This document shows, piece by piece, positions 18,314 to 27,507 of a stretch of 64,000 nt of DNA. Position numbers and translations under genes: made by a program. Source of the DNA: Sphingobium sp. GTDB taxonomy: Bacteria > Pseudomonadota > Alphaproteobacteria > Sphingomonadales > Sphingomonadaceae. The DNA lies in assembly GCA_020446425.1 (NCBI GenBank), contig JAGRES010000019.1, positions 1 to 64,000 on the forward strand, read 5' to 3'. How positions within the stretch are numbered: the first letter of the stretch is position 1; every line of letters starts with the position of its first letter. The notes under the pieces were generated by a model that saw only the letters and a list, made by a program, of their open reading frames with translations, ran no database searches and had not been told where the DNA came from.

Positions 18314-19268
18314 GATGAACGGTAGAAGGCGCTGACTTGGCTTCCGTATCGAAAAAGGCCTGAATGCGCGCTAGCGCATCGCTGCGCACGCTGTCCACCT
18401 CCCGCAATATCTCATGCGCCACATTCTCCCCATAAAAATGGGTTCGCGCATTGGGCAGCCACCGGGCCGCGTTGCGGATGGCCTCCTCGCTCACCAGCCG
18501 GTCGTGCTCCGCCGCAAGGATGAGCAATGGCGTCGTTACATTTGCCAATAGCGCCCTATCCTGAAGCAGCCGCATCGAACGATAGGCCGCGCGCAGCCAG
18601 CCCCAGCTCGGCGCGCTCATTACAAGGTCCGGGCGATGTTGACGGATATATAATTCCTGCTCGAACCGTTCCGCACTGTGCGTCAGCGTCTTTTGCACGA
18701 TGCTGAGCTTGTCTTCCGATATGCGCGTGTGCGGCCACACCGGCTTACACGCCATGCCCATCGAGCACACCGCGCGCGTGATGAATTCGGCGAGGCGAAC
18801 CGGCATACGCGCGGCGCTGATGCCCAGCATCGGCGCCAGCAGCACTGCCGTATCGGCTTCGATGCGACGTTCGGCCAGTCCGCGCAAAGCGAGGTGCCCG
18901 CCCATGCTGTGAGCGACGATGACATGAGGCCCTTGCGTCCGTGATCGCCAGTCTCGCATGTAAGCGGACAGGTCGTCGATCCATATGCCGAAATCTTCGG
19001 CGTGGCCCAGCATAGGGTCTGTGCCACACAACCGCCCGGACCCGCCCTGCCCACGCCAGTCGAAGCTGTCCACCTGCCAGCCCAGCGCCGCAAAATCGCG
19101 CAAGGCCTCGGCATATTTCTCCATATGATCGCCGCGGCCATTGAGAAACAGCATCGCCCCGCGCCGGGCATGTGCGGGCCGCGGGTCCAGTCTTATGCTG
19201 CGCAACGGCCACCCATCCGGTGCAGCCCATATTTCCGCAATATCATCCAGTGTAGTCAAGTCAGGCAC
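18297..19268 (-). CDS. Alpha/beta hydrolase (lysophospholipase-like)
   Basis: A 323-residue serine hydrolase of the Hydrolase_4 (monoglyceride lipase/lysophospholipase) type. The nucleophile elbow is VIVAHSMGGHLA; the other triad members fit LAAEHDRLV (Asp) and ENVAHEIL (His). The oxyanion region is MLFLNGRGDHMEKY. No signal peptide is visible. It likely cleaves a lipid or aryl ester. Confidence 0.85.
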   Translation of the reverse strand: MPDLTTLDDIAEIWAAPDGWPLRSIRLDPRPAHARRGAMLFLNGRGDHMEKYAEALRDFAALGWQVDSFDWRGQGGSGRLCGTDPMLGHAEDFGIWIDDLSAYMRDWRSRTQGPHVIVAHSMGGHLALRGLAERRIEADTAVLLAPMLGISAARMPVRLAEFITRAVCSMGMACKPVWPHTRISEDKLSIVQKTLTHSAERFEQELYIRQHRPDLVMSAPSWGWLRAAYRSMRLLQDRALLANVTTPLLILAAEHDRLVSEEAIRNAARWLPNARTHFYGENVAHEILREVDSVRSDALARIQAFFDTEAKSAPSTVHHDITA

Positions 19269-19280
19269 GATCCCGTCGTA

Positions 19281-19296
19281 TTAACGCGCAATTTAC
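19281..19296. promoter_or_regulatory. CtrA-like motif upstream of pilus operon
   Basis: TTAA-N7-TTTAC, one base off the CtrA consensus TTAA-N7-TTAAC, sits 35-50 bases before the cpaA start. CtrA controls pilus genes in Caulobacter, so the location is reasonable. The match is imperfect and by eye. Confidence 0.35.
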
Positions 19297-19330
19297 GAAT
19301 TGGTAAGGCATTGCATCTAAACCCGGCAGA

Positions 19331-19804
19331 ATGAGCGGGGAAACTGTCCGGATTATGTTGCTTTGCCTCCTTGGCGCGCTGCTGATTGCTGCGGCGGTGA
19401 CGGATATTCGCTCGCGTATCATTTCCAACAAGCTCAACATCGCCATTGCTCTGCTCGCGCCGCTTTACTGGCTGGCGAGTGGTATCCCCCTATGGCCCGA
19501 CATGGCGCTGCAGGTCGCGCTCGGTATTGGCATGTTCGGCATTTTCGCTCTGCTGTTCGCTTTCGGCCTGATGGGCGGAGGCGATGTAAAGCTGCTCGCC
19601 GCCGTAGCGCTGTGGTTTCCGTGGCAGGCGCTCATGCTCCTGCTCGTCATCATGGCGGTGCTGGGCGGCGTAGTGACATTGATCACTGTTATTCATCACA
19701 GGCTGACCAAAAGGATCGGGCAGCCGGAAGTTCCGTACGGGGTTGCCATATCGCTCGCGGCGATGTGGCTCGTGGGTGAACGGATTATTTACCAATTTAC
19801 GTAA
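19331..19804 (+). CDS. cpaA: Prepilin peptidase CpaA/TadV
   Basis: A 157-residue A24-type aspartic prepilin peptidase of the inner membrane that trims Flp pilin precursors. The two catalytic aspartates lie in TDIRSRIISNKLN (N-terminal third) and in the GGGDVKLLAAVALW motif. About five hydrophobic helices are seen. It lacks the N-terminal methylase domain found in PilD, as is normal for this family. It is the first gene of the pilus cluster. Confidence 0.9.
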   Translation: MSGETVRIMLLCLLGALLIAAAVTDIRSRIISNKLNIAIALLAPLYWLASGIPLWPDMALQVALGIGMFGIFALLFAFGLMGGGDVKLLAAVALWFPWQALMLLLVIMAVLGGVVTLITVIHHRLTKRIGQPEVPYGVAISLAAMWLVGERIIYQFT

Positions 19805-19855
19805 TATTTGGGTCCGGAAAAACCGATTTTCCGGCTTGGGAGGACGAGGTTCGTC

Positions 19856-20833
19856 ATGGATGTTAAAAAAGCAGTGCTGTTGGTGGGTGCACTCATCATT
19901 GCCGTTTCGGCGGCGTTGATGGCCCGTTCCATGTTCAGCAGCGGTAACAGCGCCCCGCAGGCGACGGCATCCGCTGTGCCGGAGCAGGAAATGGGCAAGT
20001 CTGTGCTGGTCGCGACCAAGGCTCTGCCTGTCGGAACGATCATCGACGCGGAGAGCTTCCGTTTCCAGCCCTGGCCGAAGGAACTGGTGGAAACCGCCTA
20101 CTTCATCGAAGGCGAGTCCGACCCGCAGAAGCTGCAGGGCAGCGTCGTTCGCAACGCCATCACCGCTGGCCAGCCAGTCACCAAGGGCGCGCTGATCCAG
20201 CCGGGTGAGCGCGGTTTCCTTGCTGCGGCCCTCGGCCCCGGCATGCGCGCTGTGACCGTTCCTGTCGAACTGCAGACCTCAGTCGCCGGCTTCATCTTCC
20301 CGGGCGACCGCGTCGATCTGCTGATGACGCAGAATATCAATGGCGACGAAGGCACAACCGCCCTCAAGGTCGCGGAAACGGTCGTACGCAATCTGCGCGT
20401 GCTCGCCACCGATCAGCGCACCAACGTGATGGACGAAAACGGCCAGCCGGTCGTGAGGGGTTATTCCAACGTGACGCTGGAAGTAACGCCGCGCATCGCC
20501 GAAAAGATCGCCGTCGCACAGAATATCGGCAAGCTGTCGCTCTCTCTGCGTTCGATTGCGGACAACCGCGCTGACCTGGACGCCGCTATCGCCAGCACCT
20601 CCGCCAAGCTGCCCAATGGCGAAGACCCGAATGCGGAAGACTATATTCTCACACGGATCGCCGCCGCGCCAGAAGATGGCCGCAGCAGCTTCTCGACGGG
20701 TGCGGACGTGTCGCGCTTCGAACGCCGCACAATGCCGCCGCGCAAGCCCTATGTACCGGAAAAGGTACCTGGTCCGACCGTCAAGGTCGCGCGCGGCACT
20801 GCCGTGGCCGAAGTAGAAATCAAGGGGAACTAA
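19856..20833 (+). CDS. cpaB: Flp pilus assembly protein CpaB (RcpC)
   Basis: A 325-residue periplasmic/outer-membrane-associated component. The ATG at 19856 is chosen because it follows GGGAGGACGAGG and gives an N-terminal signal anchor (MDVKKAVLLVGALIIAVSAA). An SAF domain (VLVATKALPVGTIIDAE) precedes the RcpC/CpaB core with AVTVPVELQTSVAGFIFPGDRVD. It is thought to stabilise or gate the secretin. The cpaC start follows two bases after the stop. Confidence 0.92.
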   Translation: MDVKKAVLLVGALIIAVSAALMARSMFSSGNSAPQATASAVPEQEMGKSVLVATKALPVGTIIDAESFRFQPWPKELVETAYFIEGESDPQKLQGSVVRNAITAGQPVTKGALIQPGERGFLAAALGPGMRAVTVPVELQTSVAGFIFPGDRVDLLMTQNINGDEGTTALKVAETVVRNLRVLATDQRTNVMDENGQPVVRGYSNVTLEVTPRIAEKIAVAQNIGKLSLSLRSIADNRADLDAAIASTSAKLPNGEDPNAEDYILTRIAAAPEDGRSSFSTGADVSRFERRTMPPRKPYVPEKVPGPTVKVARGTAVAEVEIKGN

Positions 20834-20834
20834 A

Positions 20835-22373
20835 ATGAAGCGGACCAAAAATTCCCTGACCGTGATGGGCGCCGCGCTCTGCGCCGCCGCTGCGGCAACG
20901 GGTGTGGCCTATCTGCCAGCGACCGCCGCGACATCGTCTCCGTCGGCCAACAGCAACGTAATGATGATGTCGATTGGCGAAAGCCGCGTCGTCAACCTGT
21001 CCGGCAAGATGACCGACGTCATCATCGCCAACCCCAATGTGGCCGATGTTCATGTCCGTTCGCAGAACCAGCTCTATATACTGGCGAAGCAGCCGGGCGA
21101 GACCGACGTCACCGTAACCACATCGGGCGGCAAGGTCCTTTATGCGGCCCGCGTTCGCGTTGGTAACAACCTGACCAGCATCGACCAGATGCTGAAGCTG
21201 GCGATGCCCGGTGCCGATATCATCGTATCCAAGATGAACGGCCTGTATCTGCTGACCGGCACCGTCAAGGCACCGGAAGATGCGGCGGAAGCCGAACGGC
21301 TGGTTACGGCCTTCACGGAAGGCCAAGGCACTGTCGTCAGTCGCCTGCGCACAGCTACGCCGCTACAGGTCAACCTTCAGGTGAAGATCGCCGAGGTGAG
21401 CCGCAATCTGCTGCATCAAATCGGTACGAACCTCGCAACGGCCGACACGACCGGCGGTTTCAAGTTCGGTATCGGCCATGGCCGTGATTTCATCACCGAC
21501 CAATGGGCCCCAGGGGGTATATTGGGCAACGGCAACGGCCTTCTGCCGCCAGCCAATGGTACCGCCATACAGCCAATAACGCCCGGTGCGACAATCGCTG
21601 CGGACACGAAGCTGTTCGGCCTCAATATTCTGACCGCGCTCGATCTTGCAGAAACCAGCGGTCTTGCAACCACTCTGGCGCAGCCGAATTTGACGTCGCT
21701 TTCCGGTGAAACGGCAAGCTTCCTCGCAGGTGGCGAATATCCCTACACCATATCGAATGGCACACAGGGCAACAGCATCGAATTCAAGCAATATGGCGTT
21801 CAGCTGGCCTTCACGCCGACTGTGCTGGGCGATGGCCGCATTTCGCTGCGCGTTCGTCCAACGGTTTCATCGCTCGACTTTTCGATCAACGCCAACGTTC
21901 CGGCGCTCAAAAGCCGCAGCGCCGAAACGACGGTCGAGCTGGGTTCGGGTCAGGCGTTCATGATCGCGGGCCTGCTTAACAACACGACCGCGAACAATAT
22001 CGACAAGGTACCGGGCATCGGCAACATCCCGATCCTGGGCAGCCTGTTCAAATCACGCCGTTTCCAGCGGGACGAAACCGAACTGGTGATCGTCGTGACC
22101 CCCTATCTGGTCAAACCGATCAACGCCAATGACATTCGCCTGCCGACCGATGGCTTCCGCAACGCGACCGAGCTGCAGGGCTTGCTCCTGCAGAAAGGAT
22201 CGGACGGCGTGAGCGGGGCAAAAGCACCGATGCCGTCTGTCGCACCGTCGCAAGCCCCGGTCGACCCTTCGACAGGTCAGCCGCTGGCGCAAAAATCCGC
22301 CGCCGAGCCGCGCAAGAAGCGCAAGGCCAAGCAGACCGCGTCCGCTGATGCGACGCCCGGTTTCACATTTTGA
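20835..22373 (+). CDS. cpaC: Pilus secretin CpaC (RcpA)
   Basis: A 512-residue outer-membrane channel of the type II/III secretin superfamily. A signal peptide is followed by the pilus secretin N-domain (VNLSGKMTDVIIANPNVADV), a BON-like segment, and the secretin core with AQPNLTSLSGETASFLAGGE and VPGIGNIPILGSLFKSRRF. The C-terminal tail (about 60 residues) is Pro/Lys-rich and looks disordered. It overlaps the frame before cpaD by four bases. Confidence 0.95.
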   Translation: MKRTKNSLTVMGAALCAAAAATGVAYLPATAATSSPSANSNVMMMSIGESRVVNLSGKMTDVIIANPNVADVHVRSQNQLYILAKQPGETDVTVTTSGGKVLYAARVRVGNNLTSIDQMLKLAMPGADIIVSKMNGLYLLTGTVKAPEDAAEAERLVTAFTEGQGTVVSRLRTATPLQVNLQVKIAEVSRNLLHQIGTNLATADTTGGFKFGIGHGRDFITDQWAPGGILGNGNGLLPPANGTAIQPITPGATIAADTKLFGLNILTALDLAETSGLATTLAQPNLTSLSGETASFLAGGEYPYTISNGTQGNSIEFKQYGVQLAFTPTVLGDGRISLRVRPTVSSLDFSINANVPALKSRSAETTVELGSGQAFMIAGLLNNTTANNIDKVPGIGNIPILGSLFKSRRFQRDETELVIVVTPYLVKPINANDIRLPTDGFRNATELQGLLLQKGSDGVSGAKAPMPSVAPSQAPVDPSTGQPLAQKSAAEPRKKRKAKQTASADATPGFTF

Positions 22374-22390
22374 CGAGAGGGATAGCAGTC

Positions 22391-23044
22391 ATGAAAGCAC
22401 TTATTCACAGCACTCCTCTCCTCCGCTTCGGCCTGATGGCGGCAATCGCCCTGCCTCTGGCGGCCTGCGGCAGCGACACCAAATTCAACCGCGGCATGCA
22501 ATCCGTGCATCAGCCGGTCGTCAGCTATGCGACATTTTTATATGATGTACGCCCGGATGGCTCCAGCCTCTCCGATGCGGAACGTGCTCGCCTGATAGGA
22601 TGGCTGGACTCGCTCAATGTCGGTTATGGTGACACGGTGGCTATTGCTGCCAACGGCACGGGCGTCTCACCGCAGCTGCATGACGAGATCGCCAACGTGC
22701 TTGGCCGCCGCGGCATGCTGATCGGTGAAGACAACAGCGCTCTTGCCGGCACTCCGCCTTATGGCGCGGTGCGGCTGATCCTGCGACGCACCAGCGCTTC
22801 GGTACCCGGCTGCCCCGACTGGAGCCGCAATGCCGAGAGTGACATGGTAGGCGGTACCTCATCCAACCATGGATGCGCCGTCAACAGCAACTTCGCCGCG
22901 ATGGTCGCCAATCCGGAAGATCTGGTGCGCGGCCAGAACGTCGACAGCGACCTGCGCACGGCGACATCGACGCGCGCCATCGAAACATACCGCGAGAAAG
23001 TGCCGTCCGGCGCCGGCGATCTCAAGAGCCTGGGAGGCAACTGA
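22391..23044 (+). CDS. cpaD: Pilus assembly lipoprotein CpaD
   Basis: A 217-residue outer-membrane lipoprotein of the CpaD family, thought to pilot or stabilise the secretin. The ATG at 22391 gives MKALIHSTPLLRFGLMAA with the lipobox LPLAAC directly after. Conserved CpaD features include GCPDWSRNAESDMVGGTSSNHGC near residue 145. It lies in the operon between the secretin and cpaE. Confidence 0.92.
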   Translation: MKALIHSTPLLRFGLMAAIALPLAACGSDTKFNRGMQSVHQPVVSYATFLYDVRPDGSSLSDAERARLIGWLDSLNVGYGDTVAIAANGTGVSPQLHDEIANVLGRRGMLIGEDNSALAGTPPYGAVRLILRRTSASVPGCPDWSRNAESDMVGGTSSNHGCAVNSNFAAMVANPEDLVRGQNVDSDLRTATSTRAIETYREKVPSGAGDLKSLGGN

Positions 23045-23047
23045 GCC

Positions 23048-24331
23048 ATGAACGCTCCCTTCAAACTTGGCATGAACGTCGCCCGCGACATGTTCCAGGC
23101 CTATGCCTGCGACGACAACAGCTTCAGCATCATACGCTCTGTTGCTGTCGAAATGGGCTGGGAAGCCGAACGGGTCTACAAGGGCGGCCTGCGCAACGCG
23201 GTGCAGTCGCTTTCCGTTGCAGCCAGCCCACAGATCCTGTTCGTCGACATGTCGGAATCAATTGACCCGCTGGCCGACATCAACAGCCTCGCCGAAGTAT
23301 GCGAGCCTGGCACGATCGTAATCGCCTGCGGCCAGGTGAACGACGTTCGCCTCTATCGCGATCTGCTGGCCAGTGGCATTCAGGATTACCTGCTGAAACC
23401 GCTCAACACCGATCATGTGCGCGATGCACTGAGCGCGGCTCAGGCCGCTTTTCTTGCCCCGCGTCAGGACAGCGGCGAGGCGCATACCCATGTCGCAACC
23501 GCCGTTATCGGCGTGCGCGGCGGCGTGGGTGCGTCCACATTTGCGACATCGCTTGCGTGGCTGCTTTCCGAACAATCGGATCGCACAACCGCTTTTCTCG
23601 ATCTCGACCTGCATTTCGGCACGGGCGCACTGACGCTCGATCTCGAGCCCGGCCGCGGTCTGATCGACGCAATCGAAAATCCGAGCCGTATCGACGGCCT
23701 GTTCATCGAACGCGCCATGGTGCGTGCATCGGATAAACTGGCGATCCTGTCGGCCGAAGCCCCGATTCACCAGCCGATGCTGACCGACGGCGGAGCCTTC
23801 CATCAACTGGAAGAGGAATTCCGCAACGTGTTTGAATGCAGCGTGGTCGACATGCCGCGCCACATGCTGATCCAGTTTCCCCAGCTGATGGCGGATTTCA
23901 ATGTCGTGGTGGTCGTCACCGAAATCACGCTGGCCGCCGCGCGCGATACCATTCGCCTGTTGTCATGGCTGCGCGCCAACGCGCCGCATGCCAAGGTCGT
24001 GGTCGTCGCCGACAAGGCGCAAACCAATGCGCTGGAAATATCGCGCAAGGATTTCGAGCAGTCGATCGAACGCAAGATTGACGTCGTCCTGCCTTATGAC
24101 ATGCGGCTGGCAGCACAAGCCGCCAAGCTCGGCAAACCGTTGGCCGAAGTCGCCAAGAACAGCAAGCTGGGCCAGGCCTATGCGAGTGCGGTCGGCCATA
24201 TCCTTGACGCAGTGGATGACGAAGAAGGCATGGCTAGCAAAAAGGGCGGATCGCTGATGGCGAAGCTGGGCGACCTTAAAGGCATGATCCCCAAGCGCGG
24301 CGACAAAAAGGCGCAGCAGGACGCAAACTGA
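23048..24331 (+). CDS. cpaE: Pilus localisation ATPase CpaE (TadZ)
   Basis: A 427-residue protein with an N-terminal receiver-like domain (to about residue 140, without an obvious phospho-acceptor pocket) and a C-terminal MinD/ParA-type domain. The Walker A segment reads VRGGVGASTFATSLAW, so the usual lysine is replaced, as is common in TadZ/CpaE. It probably positions the pilus machine at a cell pole. A basic Lys-rich tail ends the protein. Confidence 0.92.
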   Translation: MNAPFKLGMNVARDMFQAYACDDNSFSIIRSVAVEMGWEAERVYKGGLRNAVQSLSVAASPQILFVDMSESIDPLADINSLAEVCEPGTIVIACGQVNDVRLYRDLLASGIQDYLLKPLNTDHVRDALSAAQAAFLAPRQDSGEAHTHVATAVIGVRGGVGASTFATSLAWLLSEQSDRTTAFLDLDLHFGTGALTLDLEPGRGLIDAIENPSRIDGLFIERAMVRASDKLAILSAEAPIHQPMLTDGGAFHQLEEEFRNVFECSVVDMPRHMLIQFPQLMADFNVVVVVTEITLAAARDTIRLLSWLRANAPHAKVVVVADKAQTNALEISRKDFEQSIERKIDVVLPYDMRLAAQAAKLGKPLAEVAKNSKLGQAYASAVGHILDAVDDEEGMASKKGGSLMAKLGDLKGMIPKRGDKKAQQDAN

Positions 24332-24366
24332 CAGGCGGGCCATGTCCGCGAACTAGGTGATTGATT

Positions 24367-25362
24367 ATGGACCCGAAGCTGTTCCTTCTCATCCTCATGC
24401 TTGCCGGCATGCTGATGATGCTGGCGTTCGCCTTTGCGGGACCATCGGCCAGCAAGGCGCAGACGCGCCGTCTGGCAACGATCAGGGGCCGTCACAGCAG
24501 CTCGGGTGAATCGCAGATCGAGGCGCAGATGCGCAAGGCGATCTCCACCCAGAAAAAGCCGCAGTCCAGCATACTCACCTCGTTGATCCCTAATCCGGAA
24601 AATCTCACCAAGCGCCTGCGCATGACCGGCAAGCCATGGACGCTGAACCAATATGCCCTGGTCAGCGTCGGTATTGTGATCGCAGTTTTTGCAATCGGTT
24701 TCATGCGCGGATGGTCTCCGCTGCTCGCCCTGTTCCTGGGCACTGCGGCAGGCCTTGGCGTGCCGCATAAATTTGTCGGTATGGTGATTGCCAAGCGCGT
24801 CAAGAAATTCACGATGAACTTTCCCGACGCTCTGGAACTGATGGTGCGCGGCTTGCGCTCCGGCCTGCCAATCGCCGAAACGCTGAACGTTGTGTCGACC
24901 GAAGTTCCGGGCCCCGTGGGCGAGGAATTCCGTCTTGTGACCGAACGTATCAAGATCGGCAAGACTATGGATCAGGCGCTGCAGGAAACCGGCGATCGCC
25001 TCGGCACGCCGGAATTCCAGTTTTTCTGCATCACGCTCAACATCCAGCGCGAGACCGGCGGTAACCTGGCCGAGACGCTGGCGAACCTTGCGACCGTGCT
25101 GCGCCAGCGTGCGCAAATGAAGCTGAAGATCAACGCCATGTCTTCGGAGTCCAAGGCTTCGGCCTGGATCATCGGATCGCTGCCGTTCATAGTCTTTGCG
25201 CTGATCAGCTGGATCAACTTCAAATATATGTCGCCCTTCTTCACGCCCGATCCGGCCGGCATGTTCGGCCTCAGCCTGATGCAGCTCATCGGTATCGGCG
25301 GTATGGGATGGATGAGCATCGGTGTGTTCATCATGGCCCAGATGATCAATTTCGAGATTTGA
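24367..25362 (+). CDS. tadB: Tad pilus inner-membrane platform TadB
   Basis: A 331-residue GSPII_F (TadB) platform protein. ATG 24367 is preceded by AGGTGA six bases away; a TTG at 24361 is an alternative. An N-terminal helix, a paired helix around residues 95-140, the FPDALELMVRGLRSGLPI motif, and two C-terminal helices fit TadB. The gene sits directly after cpaE, where cpaF would be expected. Confidence 0.92.
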   Translation: MDPKLFLLILMLAGMLMMLAFAFAGPSASKAQTRRLATIRGRHSSSGESQIEAQMRKAISTQKKPQSSILTSLIPNPENLTKRLRMTGKPWTLNQYALVSVGIVIAVFAIGFMRGWSPLLALFLGTAAGLGVPHKFVGMVIAKRVKKFTMNFPDALELMVRGLRSGLPIAETLNVVSTEVPGPVGEEFRLVTERIKIGKTMDQALQETGDRLGTPEFQFFCITLNIQRETGGNLAETLANLATVLRQRAQMKLKINAMSSESKASAWIIGSLPFIVFALISWINFKYMSPFFTPDPAGMFGLSLMQLIGIGGMGWMSIGVFIMAQMINFEI

Positions 25363-25366
25363 CGCA

Positions 25367-26359
25367 ATGGCACCAACTCCTCCCGCCAGTTCCACCCTGT
25401 TCGGCCTGACCGGCACCGATCTCGCCACCTTGCTGGCGGCATTGGCGACGCTCGCCGCACTGGTCGCCATCTATGCCGCGACGACGGTACGCGATCCGAT
25501 GACCAAGCGCGTCAAGGCGCTCAACGAACGGCGCGAACAGTTGAAAGCTGGCATCACCGCATCGACTGCCAAGCGCCGCGCCAAGCTGGTGCATCAGCGC
25601 GAGAGCACCGACATTATGCGCAACCTTCTGCAGAAATTGCAGGTGTTGCAGGACGACCAGCTGCAAATCGCGCAGAAAAAGCTGTCCCAGGCCGGTATCC
25701 GCTCCAAGGATTTGGCCGTGGCGGTCATTTTCGGCCGTATGATCATGCCCATCGTACTGGGCGGTACAGCGGCTTTCATGCTGTATATTGTCGGCATTTA
25801 TCCCGACTGGAGCGACTTCAAGCGGTTCGGCGCCTTCGCGGGTATATTGCTGCTCAGCTACAAGGCCCCCGACATCTATCTCCAGAACCTGATTACAAAG
25901 CGCGCACATGCAATCCGTAAGGGTCTGCCCGATGCGCTCGACCTGCTGGTGATCTGCGCCGAAGCGGGTCTTACCGTCGACGCTGCCTTCGCCCGTGTCG
26001 CCAAGGAATTGGGCCGTGCCTATCCGGAGCTGGGCGACGAGTTTCAGCTCACCGCGATCGAGCTGTCCTTCCTGACCGAACGGCGCATGGCGTTTGAAAA
26101 TCTGGCCAACCGTGTCGATCTGGAAGCTCTGAAGGGCGTGGTGACAACCATGATCCAGACCGAGAAATATGGTACGCCGCTGGCATCCGCGCTGCGCGTC
26201 CTGTCTGCGGAATTCCGTCATGAACGCATGATGCGCGCCGAGGAAAAGGCCGCGCGTCTGCCCGCCATCATGACGGTGCCGCTGATCCTCTTCATTTTGC
26301 CGACGCTGTTCATCGTCATTCTCGGCCCGGCGGCCTGTTCGATCAGCACGTCTCTCTAA
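25367..26359 (+). CDS. tadC: Tad pilus inner-membrane platform TadC
   Basis: A 330-residue partner of TadB with the same GSPII_F domain: KGLPDALDLLVICAEAGLTVDAAF about 190 residues in, and a C-terminal hydrophobic helix (MTVPLILFILPTLFIVILG). Together with TadB it forms the rotating or anchoring base of the pilus machine. It lies four bases after tadB and is the last recognisable pilus gene here. Confidence 0.92.
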   Translation: MAPTPPASSTLFGLTGTDLATLLAALATLAALVAIYAATTVRDPMTKRVKALNERREQLKAGITASTAKRRAKLVHQRESTDIMRNLLQKLQVLQDDQLQIAQKKLSQAGIRSKDLAVAVIFGRMIMPIVLGGTAAFMLYIVGIYPDWSDFKRFGAFAGILLLSYKAPDIYLQNLITKRAHAIRKGLPDALDLLVICAEAGLTVDAAFARVAKELGRAYPELGDEFQLTAIELSFLTERRMAFENLANRVDLEALKGVVTTMIQTEKYGTPLASALRVLSAEFRHERMMRAEEKAARLPAIMTVPLILFILPTLFIVILGPAACSISTSL

Positions 26360-26380
26360 TCTGAATACTTGCGTCAGGCG

Positions 26381-26409
26381 CCTGCGGCGGGTCATATGAT
26401 CGCCGCAGG
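26381..26409. terminator. Stem-loop after tadC
   Basis: CCTGCGGCG and CGCCGCAGG pair perfectly over 9 bp around an 11-base loop. No T-run follows on the + strand, and the right arm runs into the GGAGG ribosome binding site of the next gene. It could therefore attenuate transcription or hide that site instead of terminating. Confidence 0.4.
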
Positions 26410-26420
26410 AGGCCACACCC

Positions 26421-26717
26421 ATGTCGGACATCATCGAAACATCCGGTCCCATGATCCGCTGGAGCGGTGACAAGGCCAGCTGGTATTTCATCGTTCTAAC
26501 CGGCGATGTCGTGGGCGAAATCCATTATGCCGCCATGGGCCGCACAGGCGGCTTCGGATCGGTGAAGGTCAAGGTGACAATCGGCGGGACCCGCTGGGAA
26601 ACATCGCTGTTCCCGGACAAGAAAAACGGCGGCTTCGTGCTGCCCGTCAAAGCAGCGGTGCGCAAGGCGGAAACGCTCAGCGAAGGCGATACTGTCAGCC
26701 TGTCCCTGCAGATTTAG
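26421..26717 (+). CDS. DUF1905 domain protein
   Basis: A 98-residue soluble protein of the DUF1905 family: WYFIVLTGDVVGEIHYA, then FGSVKVKVTIGGTRWETSLFP and FVLPVKAAVRKA. The function is unknown. A GGAGG ribosome binding site precedes the ATG. The pilus genes upstream end 61 bases before. Confidence 0.85.
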   Translation: MSDIIETSGPMIRWSGDKASWYFIVLTGDVVGEIHYAAMGRTGGFGSVKVKVTIGGTRWETSLFPDKKNGGFVLPVKAAVRKAETLSEGDTVSLSLQI

Positions 26718-26757
26718 AGTTTGTTCCACTCATGCGGAATCACGGCACTAGCCCCGA

Positions 26758-27507
26758 CTATTCCGTTACAATCGCGCAGGGACGGATTGCGCCGGGGTCT
26801 GGCCGCGCCCCTTCCACACGGAACCGCGCCATATATCCCCCTGCCGCTGGCCGGGTTTCCAGTTTCAGCAGCCGGTAACCCACCGATGCGAATTCGCAGG
26901 TCAGCAGTTTGGGCGGCGTACCATGCTGATCGGTTGGACGAATGGAATCGACGACGATTACCTCACCATCGGGTTTGAGCGCCGGGCGCATGTTCCACAG
27001 GAACGCATATGGCTCCTCGATCTCATGATACATGTGGACCAGGAAAATACGGTCAAAGCTGTCTGCGGGCAATTTGGGGTCGTCCGGCGTTCCCAGCTTC
27101 ACGCTGACATTGTCCCAATGTTCGCGGTTGATGCGCTGGCCCAGCGCATCAATGACTTCGGCCATGATATCCTGCGCCAGAACGCGGCCCTGCGGCCCCA
27201 CGCGCTTGGCGAGCCGCACGGTATAATACCCCTCCCCCGCACCGATATCAGCCACCGTCATGCCGGGAGTAATGCCCGCCTTGTCCATGATATCGTTCGC
27301 TTCATTTTTGCGATCGCGCGCTTCTTCGCTCGCATACCGAATGGAAACCACCGGCGACACGGGGCGATCCGCGCGCGGAAAAGATGTGGCGGAAGATCGC
27401 CGGTCGTCGTCCCCCTGCCCGACGCCAACCCAGTCACAACCGCCGCATATCAGCGCAAGCCCGGCGGCTGGCAGTGCCAGAACATGCCGGGCCGGGCCAC
27501 GCATCAA
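26758..27507 (-). CDS. Exported-looking SAM-dependent methyltransferase
   Basis: A 249-residue protein with an N-terminal hydrophobic leader ([17 protein letters not shown]), which may be a signal peptide or an atypical lipobox. A class I methyltransferase domain follows: [21 protein letters not shown] for SAM binding near residues 85-105, and [17 protein letters not shown]. It lacks the NPPY motif of PrmC. The start overlaps the prfB stop by four bases (ATGA), so the two are translationally coupled. The substrate is unknown. Confidence 0.8.
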   Translation of the reverse strand: MMRGPARHVLALPAAGLALICGGCDWVGVGQGDDDRRSSATSFPRADRPVSPVVSIRYASEEARDRKNEANDIMDKAGITPGMTVADIGAGEGYYTVRLAKRVGPQGRVLAQDIMAEVIDALGQRINREHWDNVSVKLGTPDDPKLPADSFDRIFLVHMYHEIEEPYAFLWNMRPALKPDGEVIVVDSIRPTDQHGTPPKLLTCEFASVGYRLLKLETRPAAGGYMARFRVEGARPDPGAIRPCAIVTE

